From contig NKYR01000016.1 of the NCBI GenBank assembly GCA_003184365.1, positions 372,001-436,000 of the forward strand: a stretch of 64,000 bases of DNA, read 5' to 3'. The stretch comes from Evernia prunastri (lineage: Eukaryota > Ascomycota > Lecanoromycetes > Lecanorales > Parmeliaceae). The notes under the pieces are model-generated. The model worked only from the letters and a program-made list of their open reading frames with translations, did no database searches and was not told the DNA's origin. The translations under genes and the position numbers were made by a program. Of the stretch, positions 38,741 to 48,243 are shown one piece after another (position 1 is the stretch's first letter; each line of letters begins with the position of its first letter).

Positions 38741-39028
38741 CAGACGACTCGCAGGCCAATCTACAGCGCTGGGGCATCGCTTGCCTGAGGGGGGGGGTAG
38801 TGTTACGGACGTACCCTAGGTGTCAGGCACATAGGGAGTGTTTATGGCTATGTGTCTAGCACATAGAGTGTTTATTGGTTATTGACACATTCCCATTGAC
38901 ACATAGGCTAGCGGGGATTCTTCCTAGTATTTAAGCGCTCTTCTTCTGTACATATTTCCTCCTTATCTAGTTGTCTTATTCAATTTACCCCCATTAGACT
39001 TGACTCTGGGCACGGTTCTGACACTATT

Positions 39029-39569
39029 TGCTTTCTTCGAACTAATTAAATCGATAATAAAAGATCTTCTTCAGTAACTCTCTTTAAGCGCTTCGAATCA
39101 ATCTATTTATATAATATCGAGATTTAGAGTACTTACGTTCTCGTATTAAACGAATTTGATAACTATAATCTAATCTTTTATATCTATTGCTTTCGTTCTT
39201 ACTTTATAAAGTAAAATACTATATTTCTTTATAATCACTCTTACATTACTACTAAAACGTTTTAGTTACTTTTTATTATTTCGTAAAATTATAATCTTCT
39301 TCTCGTTAAATGTTATAACATAGATATCGTCGCTTTTTAATCTTCTAGTCGTTCTAATTAAGTTTCTTATAACATTTATATTCTTAATATATTTATTAAT
39401 TATTATAATTATTTTCATAGAGCTCTTTTCTTTCATCGTTTTATTCGTCGTATCGTCTTATAACTTGATTATAATTTCGTTCTCTTTATTATATTATTTT
39501 TAAATCTACTTTAAGATCGCGAAGAATAAAAGAGAAAGATATATATCGTCTGCTAAGCGACTTAACACA
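39029..39569. other. AT-rich RIP-like DNA between two young LTR elements
   Basis: No gene or recognisable element part seen. Composition is like the rest of the island. Confidence 0.5.
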
Positions 39570-39574
39570 CTAAC

Positions 39575-39810
39575 TGTTACGGATATGGGCTGCATTAGGG
39601 TGATTCCGCTGTCTTGGCGGGGTCACACGCTCTTTTGACGCATTGGATAGGGGGATGCACCCTATTCCATGACANNNNNNNNCTTCCGAGTACTTGGCTT
39701 GACAGACTTGTGTTACGGATATGGGCTGCATTAGGGTGATTCCGCTGTCTTGGCGGGGTCACACGCTCTTTTGACGCATTGGATAGGGGGATGCACCCTA
39801 TTCCATGACA
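39575..39810 (+). mobile_element. Short element with 100-bp LTR-like direct repeats and an N run
   Basis: Two identical 100-bp repeats (39,575-39,674 and 39,711-39,810) start TGTTACGGATATG and end CATGACA, flanked by CTAAC on both sides (39,570-39,574 and 39,811-39,815). Between them are eight Ns and 28 bases. Termini and 5-bp duplication fit an LTR retrotransposon whose interior is missing from the assembly. No purine tract precedes the right repeat, so strand is arbitrary. The 28 bases resemble a segment inside the MITE-like insertion at about 46,833. Confidence 0.8.
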
Positions 39811-39815
39811 CTAAC

Positions 39816-40680
39816 GTAGATAATAAAAAAAGCGTCGTTCTTGCTAACTGTTTAATACTTAATATAAATAATCTTTTTATTTATATAAAAATCTCTTTAA
39901 TTCGATTCGAATATCAATTTACGTATCTCGTCGAGTATCGTTTGCAACTTAAATTTCTTAGTTACTCTTTCTATAAATATAATTATCGTCCTCAGAGCGA
40001 TAAATATCTCGTTATTTGATGATCTATAATTCTTCTGTATAAGCTTAAGCATAATATTAATAGATAACTTAAGTATAGTTATCTGCTCTCGATATTCTTG
40101 ATATCCATAATCTTATTAAGATCAGTTGATCTTTTTCGATATAATTATAGAAGTATGGGCGTCCCTTGCAGTCAATTGAAAGAGGCACTGATTTTATTAA
40201 GCCTCTGAATATGTTTATCTACTTTCTACAGCGCAATTGTGTGATTCGAGCGTTGCGAGAAAGTTTTGCAACAGATGGATCTACATCGATGTGTATAGCC
40301 TCATTTTCATGGGGTGATGCGATTGGTCAGATCTATTGATAGATTGATTACGTAATCTCGCATAGTTGGCCCACTAAGGGCCTAATTTCAGGGTAGTATG
40401 AATGAATGAATCAATCAATCAGTTGTCGTTCCAAGTCAGTTGAGATAATACTACGAATGAAACAAGAATCAATGTATTCATCTCTATTCCCCCTACGACA
40501 CTACAAAACACCCATGCAACCAGAGACCGTAATGCCGATGGCGCTTTTCCGACATCTAGACTCCAATTGTCCTGCCCCAGATGCTCCCACCGCAATGCAT
40601 GCAGTGGTAATCCAACTAAATGAAAACCTCTCTGCCCGGTCCTAACTCGTAAGGACCATTGACCGCTGGTCAAGCCCACA
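39816..40680. other. Transition from AT-rich island to gene-rich DNA
   Basis: RIP-like sequence continues to about 40,150, after which composition becomes normal. From there to the stop codon of the R3H gene at 40,681 lies its probable 3' UTR and intergenic DNA, with a short GAAT/CAAT tetranucleotide repeat at about 40,398-40,421. No gene seen. Confidence 0.6.
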
Positions 40681-43190
40681 TTATGTAGCCTGAGAACCCA
40701 CACCCGGCATGGTATAAACTCCGTTCTGAAAGCTGGGCATTTGCTGTCCTCCATTCAACGGCTGAACGCTCACGTTGAACTGGTTGTTCATAGGAAGAGA
40801 GTGCTGAGCATCGGGCATGCCTGGCACCTCTGGAGGCGGTGGCTTCGGAGGCAGGTGAGACGGAGTGCCCCATTTTGAGAGCGAACTTTGCACTGGCGAA
40901 TGAGTAGCATTCGACTGTGTTGAGCTTTTGCGTGTTCCGTAGGCTTTAGGCTCTTGACTAAAGCTGTATGGCGCAGATCCTGACACCGAAGGTCCTTGGT
41001 GGTAGGGCAACGGTTGTTGGATATATTGCGAGTGCTGATTGCCGTTGAGACTCCGGGCGGGAAGACTGGAAATGTTCGCATGTTGAGCGGTCTGCGGTGG
41101 GACCGAGCTCCCATTGGGCACAAAAGATCGGGTTTGCGGGTTGAAAGCTTGTTGGCCCTTATAGCTACCTGGGAGTGGATGCTGCGCTCTTGCACCCTGC
41201 ATACCAGGTTGCAATGGTAATTGCCCATACTGGTAAGGGACCGATGCTACGCCGGCCATTGGATTCGGACTTTGCATTGGTGGGGAGAAATATTGCTGCT
41301 GATCTCTTTGTTGCGCGTAAGGGTAAGGGTAGTTGTTCTGAGGCCACTGTTGATCGGATAACTGCGACTGCGGCCGAGAAAATTGACCGTGGTTGCTCAC
41401 CGCTGGCGGAGATATTACTGGCGAAGATTGACCCATACCAATACCTTGCTGCATCGACGCATAGTAGTGGGATGAAATCTGCTGATTGTAGTTCATCGCA
41501 TGGGCGTTTGCGGCTTGCACATCGTATCCACTCATTGCTGGATTTTGACTTGTCATAGCTGGGAAACATTGTGGGGTTGATAATTGATTGTAGCCTTGTT
41601 GATAGCCTTGCTGCAGTGGGGCCGCGCCTACAGCCCCGGGCTGGGTTAACATATTTCCTTGTTGCATGGTATAATGGCTGTAATAGGGTGGTGGAGCTGT
41701 AGTTTGATCATACGTAGCGACAGGGTACTGCACATTAGGATAATAAGCGTTGAATTGGGATCGCGCTTCGAATCCGTCATCGTTGTTTTTGTGCTTTTTC
41801 TTCTTCTTTTCGTTCCTAGAGCTAGTGCGTGATACCTCGTTTCCGACTTCGCTAGTATCAATTGTTTCACTCTGCGGTCCGAACAGTTCTTCTCTTCTCT
41901 CCTTGTATTTGGCTTCACGCTCTTCTCTTGTCATAGTTAATTTGTCTTTGGCAAGGTTTGAATCAGTCGGAGATGCTACGCCAGTACCACGTTGGCTCTC
42001 GTCGCCAGTCTCCGAGCCAGCTTTAGAAGGGACCATCGAGCCGTCCGCAGTGTTGGCTCCAGATTCGATGATTTGGCCATCCCTGCCTATACCTGCGCGA
42101 CGCATGATTTGAATGGTCGGTTGAATCGAGGATTGGGCATCCATGGGAGCTGGGGTTTTTGGTGCGAGGGCACTTAAGGGAGGCGGGCTTGGAAAATGTA
42201 AGTATGTGATGTATGGGTTGGCATAGCGAATACTAACATTCGACAATAAGGCGTTCTATACAATCGTACAGAGCTTACAGCATTGTCGACAAAATGTGTC
42301 AATGCATAATAATCTGCCAGCTTGTGCGCTAGTAGACGACAAAAAGAATTACACGGAGGCAAATCGATCATCGGTTCTCTGAGATCGAGGTCAGCATACT
42401 CTGTGTCAGAATTCTCGTTAGAAGCTTACTGTGAATCTTTGACGAATGTAATTACTTCCTGCTCGAGGCGTAGAAGAAACAATCGATCTTTGGGCGATTC
42501 AAGGGCTTCGAACAGTTTCTCATCCGGTTCCTGATACTTGTAATCAATCGTAGGCCCGTTAGGTGTAGTATCAGGCAAGTTGGCCGGTGCTGGCAACGCC
42601 GAGGTAAGAGGAGAGCGCGTCATCTGCGGCCCTTCCTCCTCAATTCCCGCAATGATCCTTCGACCAAGAGGATGCATTCGGTGAGAGCCCGAGCCAATGC
42701 TTTCCGTGATCTCGTAGAACTGATCCCGAAATGCTCTGCTCCCAGCTTCTGAACCAACTCTCGAGTTCTGCGCACCAGACGCAGGTCCAGAACCAAAATC
42801 CTCATCCTCGGCAGCTTTGACACTGGCACTGTCATCCGGCTGAAGCGACTCCTTCTCATCTAGGGCAAACGTTGTGCCAGAGGTGGTGCTTCTGCCGTCA
42901 AGGCTTGCAGGCTTGGTGGACGACGACGAGATCTGGGTCTGTTCATCATCGTATCGGAGCCCTGCTCGGCTGATGTTACTCTTCTGCTGGTCATTCAAAG
43001 CGTTCAAAGCCAGTGGTGATGCCTTAACGGCCAGGCGTGACATAGAAGTCGGAAGCTCTCTGTGTATTTGAGACGCCACAGGGTTCTCAACTTTGGAGGC
43101 CTGGCCCGAGCGGGGTGGGGATGATGCTTTCGAAAGCCTCTCGTTTTCTCGGCCTACGATTAGTGGTCCATGATGGATAGGAGGAGCCAT
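40681..43190 (-). CDS. R3H and SUZ domain RNA-binding protein
   Basis: Three exons: 43,190-42,430, 42,378-42,238 and 42,187-40,681. Introns are 51 and 50 bp (GTAAGC...CAG and GTTAGT...AAG). They join in frame to 802 residues. A disordered Ser-rich N-terminus (1-225) leads into the R3H domain (about 230-300): LFLLRLEQEVITFVKDS, then PPCNSFCRLLAHKLADYY with the signature R268-x3-H272, ending in RTPYCRIPPP. A SUZ motif follows (about 327-404, MTREEREAKYKERREELFG). The rest is a long Gln/Pro/Asn/Tyr-rich low-complexity tail (405-802). R3H and SUZ domains bind single-stranded nucleic acid, mostly mRNA, so a cytoplasmic mRNA-regulatory role is likely, as in R3HDM-type proteins. The tail suggests phase separation or granule association (inference). 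Confidence 0.9.
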
Positions 43191-44194
43191 CGCTGCAATC
43201 TGTAAGTTCGAGGTCAGCCTGAAATTCCAATGATATGGAAGAGCTGCAATTCAGGGTCACAACGAGGGTCACCAACGCTCGCAAATGATGGTTTCGACAC
43301 ACTCGTTTTGGTACTGTCTGTTGCCATATCGCCCATGAATGGTAGTGAAGGATGCAGAGCCAGAAACGGTTCTTTCGCCGAGCCCAAGTAAAGGAGTGTA
43401 GAAGTTGGATTTTTTAAAGTGCAAGATGTCAAGGAGAAGGTGGCATATCAAAAGGGCCGAAGGATATCGAAAATTGTTCCTTTGACATTATGGAAGCCCG
43501 CCATGTAGTCCGACTGAGCGTCTCAAAACAGTGTGCGCTCTCGATGCTGTCCTGAGTTTGGCCTCGTGGGAACACACACAAAGAATAGGAAGCAGTGGTG
43601 AGGTACAGCCACCCCAAGGCTGTCGCCTTACTATCTGAGTGAAGCAGCGTGCTCAACAAAGTGTTGAGCAAACTTCAGTTGAGAGGAGTCGTTCAGGCGA
43701 TGAAAGGATCCGGATGGATTAGAGTATTGAAACCTTTCAACGACAGGGCCGAGCGGTCTAGGTAGTAGTAGTAGTATGGGAAAATCGAAGCGGAGCAAGC
43801 TTATTACTTTAGCACTTGAGTACTTTTTTAGTGGGATATCATTTTCTTGCTAGGCGTGCCAAGACGCCAAGTCTTGGCACTTCTGGTACACGGCCACGGA
43901 ATTGTTGGTGTACCTTATTATTAGGTACCTAGAATTATAAGTAATTTGATCCCCCAAGTGCTTCACTTCTCTCTACCCACAACCACCGTACTTTAATTTC
44001 TCCTTCTCTTGACTCTTCTTACAGTTCACTTGTCTACCATACACTTTGGACTCGGTCTCATTACGTTATATCGTTGCATCCTCCAACATTCGTATAAAAT
44101 CTCTCAATATTCTCAGCCTGACTTACATCCAACGCTCTTGGTACCTGCGTTTTCAAGAACCCAGACATCCAGAATCGAATAAGTCTCCAGCTCA
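43191..44194. promoter_or_regulatory. Divergent intergenic region between R3H-SUZ and zinc-knuckle genes
   Basis: About 1 kb contains the 5' leaders and promoters of both genes. It holds a short TAG/TAC microsatellite (about 43,762-43,778) and a perfect 10-base inverted repeat with a 5-base loop at 43,856-43,880. Small open frames in several phases lack family resemblance. The exact transcription starts cannot be seen. Confidence 0.6.
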
Positions 44195-45390
44195 ATGAAC
44201 CGCTTCCGCGGAGCAACTTTCGCTGCATCCTCCAAGGCCACGTCTCAGACACTTTGCCAGAAATGTCTCAGAAAAGATAAGTTCGTTTCTCCCGCTCCTA
44301 CGTTCTAGTCTGACCGTCAAGCACGGCACTACAGCTATGAGTGCAAAGCACCGGCCCAGGAAAGACCTTACACGTCAAGACCTTCTAGGACCCAGCAACT
44401 TGTAAACCCGAAGCTTGTACCGCAATTGTCAAGCGACACTCCTAACGATCTGTTACGGAAGTACGTGTCCCTTTGAAAGGAAGGCCAGCTATAAAGCTGA
44501 TCGGGATTAGGAAGGGCGTTGCTGATGAGGTTCTTGCGAGAAAGGAAGAAGAACGCGGCCGCAAGCGTAAAGCAGACGCTGATGAGCATATGGATGGATT
44601 GAGAAAGCGTTCTAGGTCCACGTCATCGTACTCATCAAACAGCGTTTCCACTATATCCACTAATATCTCCCGCTCCTCGTCCCCCAAGCTTGCAGGCTTA
44701 CGCCATACTGGCCAGAGCCAAGTCTTCTCCAATCTCGAGGTAGATCGCAAGCGAAGACGCAGTCGCAGTCGCAGCTCTTCAATATCGTACACCTCAGACT
44801 CATCACATAGCAGGCGAAGGAAAGTTCGTTCACAGGGAACAGACGGTGATGGATACAAAAGGAAGGGGCCAGGCGAGCGCGTTGCCCGTAGAGAGCATAC
44901 AGGGTCCAGGTCCAGGTCCAGGTCTAGGTCTTACAGTTCAAAATCATCGACGGATAAAAAGCGCAAGAAATCATCGCATAGCGAAACTAGAGTCAAAAGG
45001 CGTCGACATTCATCTAGAAGTCCTGTGGATCGTGGCAGAGACAGAGACTTCAACAGCAACAGGGGCAGTAGGCGGACGAGGAGCCCTAGCGACAGCAGGG
45101 ATAGAAGTGAAGTCATCAGAAATAGAAAGTCCATGACGCCCGGCCTTCCTGCGAGGCAGAGTGCGAGGTTGGAAAACGGTTCTCGGTGGCCAGAACATCA
45201 TTCAAACAGTGATCGTCGCCAGAGCTACTCGAATGACAATGATCGATATGGAAGTAGTGCTCGGGACCGAACAGAGAATATCAGGGGCACCCGGCCACCA
45301 CCGAACGCCCTTCCTCAGAAAAAGGAAAGAAGCTTGAGTCCCTTCAGCAAACGACTGAAAATAACGCAGGCCATGAATATGGGACACTGA
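44195..45390 (+). CDS. Zinc-knuckle (ZCCHC10-like) protein with SR-rich tail
   Basis: Exons: 44,195 to about 44,280, about 44,322-44,460, and 44,511-45,390. The second intron (44,461-44,510, GTACGT...TAG) is clear. The product is about 367 residues. It starts MNRFRGATFAA, then a zinc knuckle split by intron 1 (CQKCLRKD, then RHYSYEC), the conserved ERPYTSRPSRTQQL block, and KKGVADEVLARKE. The remainder is Ser/Arg-rich with repeated RSRSRS runs. Zinc-knuckle proteins of this type are nuclear RNA-associated, and the SR tail suggests a link to splicing (inference). Oddity: with a GT donor at 44,281 and the AG at 44,321 the frame shifts by one base. Either a base is wrong in the AAAAG run of exon 1 or the junction is unusual. 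Confidence 0.8.
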
Positions 45391-45666
45391 TACTTAGCGA
45401 TGGCGCTCAGAACGCCCATAAAGCGTGTCGATATCAATTTTGTTGAAAAGCACTACCACTTGAATAGCCTTTCATCGCAGGTACAGCCAGTACGCGGTGG
45501 ACAAAGGCCGTGTTTGTCCTATGTCATATTCTCTCAACTGAACGTAAATGCTGTGCATCCCATGAACTCCACGCTGAAGCGCTACACACCGTCCCATAAC
45601 CCTTATTGTACACGTGGTTCGCCTCTTGACATTTGGAGCGAAATATCAAACCACCTCCAACGCTAC

Positions 45667-46299
45667 CTAGGCAAGCTCGGCATCCGTTTCCCTCTCCCTC
45701 TCTTCCGCTTCTTCTTTCTCTCTTAGATGTACACCTTCGACGAGCTCCGACCCTCCCATACCCACGCTCTCTCCATCCTGGCCTTTGCCCACACCTCCAC
45801 TACTCGTTTCCACCTCCTTCCTCCTTTGGCCGTCAATCCTTTCCCTCACCAACCTCGCAATCGCATTCTCAGTCCTCGCATTCAACACCTCCATCTTCCT
45901 CGCGACGTCGCGTTTTAGATCCCAATTGGGCTTCTTCGGCTGTAGCGTGAAAAGATCAATCGGCTTTTCGTCTCTCCGCTCTCTCTCCTCCTTCTCCCTT
46001 GTCTCTAAAGCTATCGCGGCCGCACGGTCTTCCAACGTTTCTTGTTCGGCGTTGGGGGCAGATTCGAAGCCCAGCTTTGGTCCTCGCGTTTCGATATCAT
46101 AGTTGCGACCCGAGAGGTACTGACTTGTGGGACCTGGGGTGGATGGCGGGGATGCTTCCGTGGGTATCGAGGGGGCAAGCTCGGAGGTGTCTGGGTCTTC
46201 TGAGTCTGTGGGAGCTTGTTTGCGTTTTAGGGATTTCAGCTTTGCAAGGCGCGCCTTGCGCTCTGTGGCTGCTGCGTCGAGGGATGTGTGAGAGGCCAT
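45667..46299 (-). CDS. cwf18: Pre-mRNA splicing factor Cwf18 (CCDC12 family)
   Basis: Single exon, 210 residues, about the family's usual size. The N-terminus is a basic helix (ARLAKLKSLKRKQ) followed by a Pro/Ser/Thr-rich linker. The family signature begins near residue 115 with KPIDLFTLQPKKPNWDLKRDVARKM and continues as a coiled coil (LNARTENAIARLVRERI). An acidic, Glu/Gly-rich tail ends the protein. Cwf18/CCDC12 proteins are small components of the activated spliceosome (Cdc5/NTC-associated), acting in the nucleus. The gene is convergent with the zinc-knuckle gene (276 bp apart). Its promoter side faces MIC12, with a MITE-like insertion between. The start Met is the first in frame. Confidence 0.88.
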   Translation of the reverse strand: MASHTSLDAAATERKARLAKLKSLKRKQAPTDSEDPDTSELAPSIPTEASPPSTPGPTSQYLSGRNYDIETRGPKLGFESAPNAEQETLEDRAAAIALETREKEERERRDEKPIDLFTLQPKKPNWDLKRDVARKMEVLNARTENAIARLVRERIDGQRRKEVETSSGGVGKGQDGESVGMGGSELVEGVHLREKEEAEERERETDAELA

Positions 46300-46436
46300 G
46301 ATCGCGCACTCGAAACGCTGTTGATACGAATAATTATTGTGGATGAGTTCTGAGGTTCTGCAGTCTGTACGGAGTAGTCTATGTACCCATAGGTTAACCT
46401 TAGCGGAAAGTCATTCCGCAGCCGCATACAAACCTA

Positions 46437-47100
46437 CCTTAGCGGACTTTGCTGGGTAGAAGTTACCGTATATATACCGTGCATATACGAGTTTTTTCTC
46501 AAAACGTATCAAAATTAAATTCTGCCTAAAGGCGATGAAGAGTTTAATACGTTTCTTTAAGGTTACGGTTAAAACTTTATATACTTATATCTTAAATAAC
46601 GATAACTATCGAGATACCGTAGTAATACCATTCTTCAAAGTAAGCCTTTATCCGACGGATCGTCTAGATGCCATGGAGAATCCATGGTACCAACACCAGC
46701 CCACTCCACCCACCCTACCCACCCCATGCCACTCCACAAACTTCTGAAAGTCACTTTCGCGAGAAAATTGGCTGAATCGCTCATTTTTGCACTTAATTCT
46801 TTAAGAGCGTTGATGATTCTCAGCGTAGAGACCTTCCGAGTATCTGGCTTGGCAGGCTTGGCAGTACTTTAATAGTTTCAAATATGAAACGGTAAGATAA
46901 TTATTTCGGTTCTTTTTATGAATACGTATATTTTTATTGACTAATCTACTACCGTTAATGTTTTGATACTATAGATTTTAAAAAACGTTTTATCAAAATA
47001 ACCGTCATATAGTCTTGACACCCTGAAACCGTACTGAAACCATCTCTCAAAAAGTAACCGCCTTTACACCGTTTTCTGGACCCATAGCCTTCCGCTAAGG
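46437..47100. mobile_element. MITE-like DNA transposon, 664 bp, in a shared promoter
   Basis: Bounded by inverted CCTTAGCGGA termini (46,437-46,446 and 47,091-47,100). The inverted similarity continues imperfectly (both sides have a TGGGT block about 17 bases in), and TA flanks both ends (46,435-46,436 and 47,101-47,102). This pattern fits a Tc1/mariner-type non-autonomous element. The interior is AT-rich without a transposase. A further CCTTAGCGGA copy lies just outside at about 46,398-46,407, a possible remnant of a second insertion. It lies between the start codons of Cwf18 and MIC12. Confidence 0.7.
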
Positions 47101-47196
47101 TAATACTTAAAAGGTTCAACGAACGAACGACCGCTAAAAAGACCGGTACTCGAATCAGATAAGTCTGAATTCAAGTCTGCATCCATTGTCTAAAGA

Positions 47197-47728
47197 ATGG
47201 GGTTTACCACCAATCTCTTCTCAGGTTTCACCCTCACATCTACCACCCTCTACCTATCTCTCCTCTACCACCAACGCGCCCGAAGCCATCGTACGTACCT
47301 CTTTGAGATGATCTTCCCTATATCGCATGAGAACTGTATTACAAGGCGTGTCCTCAGAGTAAATGACCGTATCTCCGAGACCTGCGTTGCAACACCATTT
47401 AATGACGTGAATCAGCAATGCTGACCCGGAATTTTGCGTAGAAGCCGCCCTCCTACACCAACAAGCAATTCTTCTCAATTCTCTTAGTGACCCTGAGCTC
47501 GCGAGCGAACTCACAACGATAGCAGATGCCAATTACAGTGGGGGCCTGAGAGAAGGCATCAAGCCGTATAGGCTGGAGAAAGCGCCCTGGACGGAACGAT
47601 GGAAGGATAGATGGAACAGGGAGGTTGAAGGGGCCGTGAGATATGTGCAATCCATCAGGTTGGGGACTGTTAGGGAAGGAATAGAAGGAAGGGCGAGAGA
47701 GTGGAGGGAAGGAGACAGAAGGCTTTGA
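47197..47728 (+). CDS. MIC12: MICOS complex subunit MIC12 (Aim5 family)
   Basis: Two exons, 47,197-47,290 and 47,442-47,728, joined across a 151-bp intron (GTACGT...TAG), giving 126 residues. The start MGFTTNLFSGFTLTSTTLYLS matches the family's N-terminal membrane segment (about residues 4-24). It is followed by YHQRARSHQAALLHQQAILL, the conserved HQR...LHQQ stretch in which the intron falls. The C-terminal half carries APWTERWKDRWNREVE and a helical tail. MIC12 is a small inner-membrane protein of the mitochondrial contact site and cristae organising system, needed for crista junctions. Its start lies 97 bp from the MITE-like insertion. The next gene downstream is also mitochondrial. Confidence 0.88.
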
Positions 47729-48243
47729 ATGAGCTTGGAAGTGTTTGTGACGGGACGTTGAACCATCAAGCTTCTGTCGATGCAGCGGCCACCGCTAACG
47801 AGCGGTTCGTGGTTGCTATTCGCTTCAGATGCCGGCGGAGTTCGAGATGCCAAGAGAATTTCAACGAAAGGAAGCAGTCAGAACGGTTTCAGATACCTAT
47901 CCGCGGTCTTTGTAGCTAAGTTATATCTCGTGATTTCTCCGCGAGTCGCTGCTAAGCATGGGACTTACATTTTTGGCGGTCTTTTTGAACTGTTAAACGA
48001 TCATTCTGAAGACTTAAGCTGTGATCTAATGCCCACTCGTGTCATAGCCTCTCCTTCCAATTTAATTGTGACTGGAGCTAGCACGCCTCGGAAGGGAGGA
48101 CGAATTTGAGGTCGCTACATCTACCGAGGTTTTGCCAGCTGGTCGCTCGTCTCCATCTCAAAACTCTTTGCCGGCTCAGGAGTTTGCCGTTCCTCTCCCT
48201 CCAGTAGAACACCGTTTTAGTATTCTTACCACCTCCCACTTCA
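47729..48243. other. Intergenic region between MIC12 and bL17m
   Basis: About 515 bp holding the MIC12 3' end and the bL17m promoter. Small open frames on both strands (for example 47,533-47,853 minus, which overlaps MIC12) show no family resemblance. No RNA gene seen. Confidence 0.6.

Larger units (their letters stand above)
37796..39023 (+). mobile_element. Ty3/gypsy chromovirus with 223-bp LTRs, interior collapsed at one N
   Basis: LTRs at 37,796-38,018 and 38,801-39,023 appear identical. CTATT duplications flank the element (37,791-37,795 and 39,024-39,028). A purine tract (GAGGGGGGGGTAG, about 38,787-38,799) precedes the right LTR, so coding is on the + strand. The interior holds a gag-like N-terminus (38,296 to the N at 38,529) and, after it, a chromodomain-like end of integrase (YQVRWKDDDDTLTWWNTD, then VNDYHNKYPENPG). 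Everything between (capsid, protease, RT, RNase H, integrase core) is missing exactly at the single N, which points to an assembly collapse of a full-length element. The sequence shows no RIP and the element is recent. Confidence 0.9.

Noticed and set aside
37796..39023. Natural miniature LTR element (TRIM)
   Set aside because: The interior goes from gag to chromodomain exactly at an N, so a collapsed full-length element is the simpler explanation.
39750..40019. 89-codon plus-strand frame as a gene
   Set aside because: It starts inside the 100-bp LTR and continues into RIP-mutated DNA, a chance fusion.
42174..42371. Separate small gene
   Set aside because: It contains exon 2 of the R3H-SUZ gene (residues 254-301). 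Its Met is internal and the frame runs into the intron.
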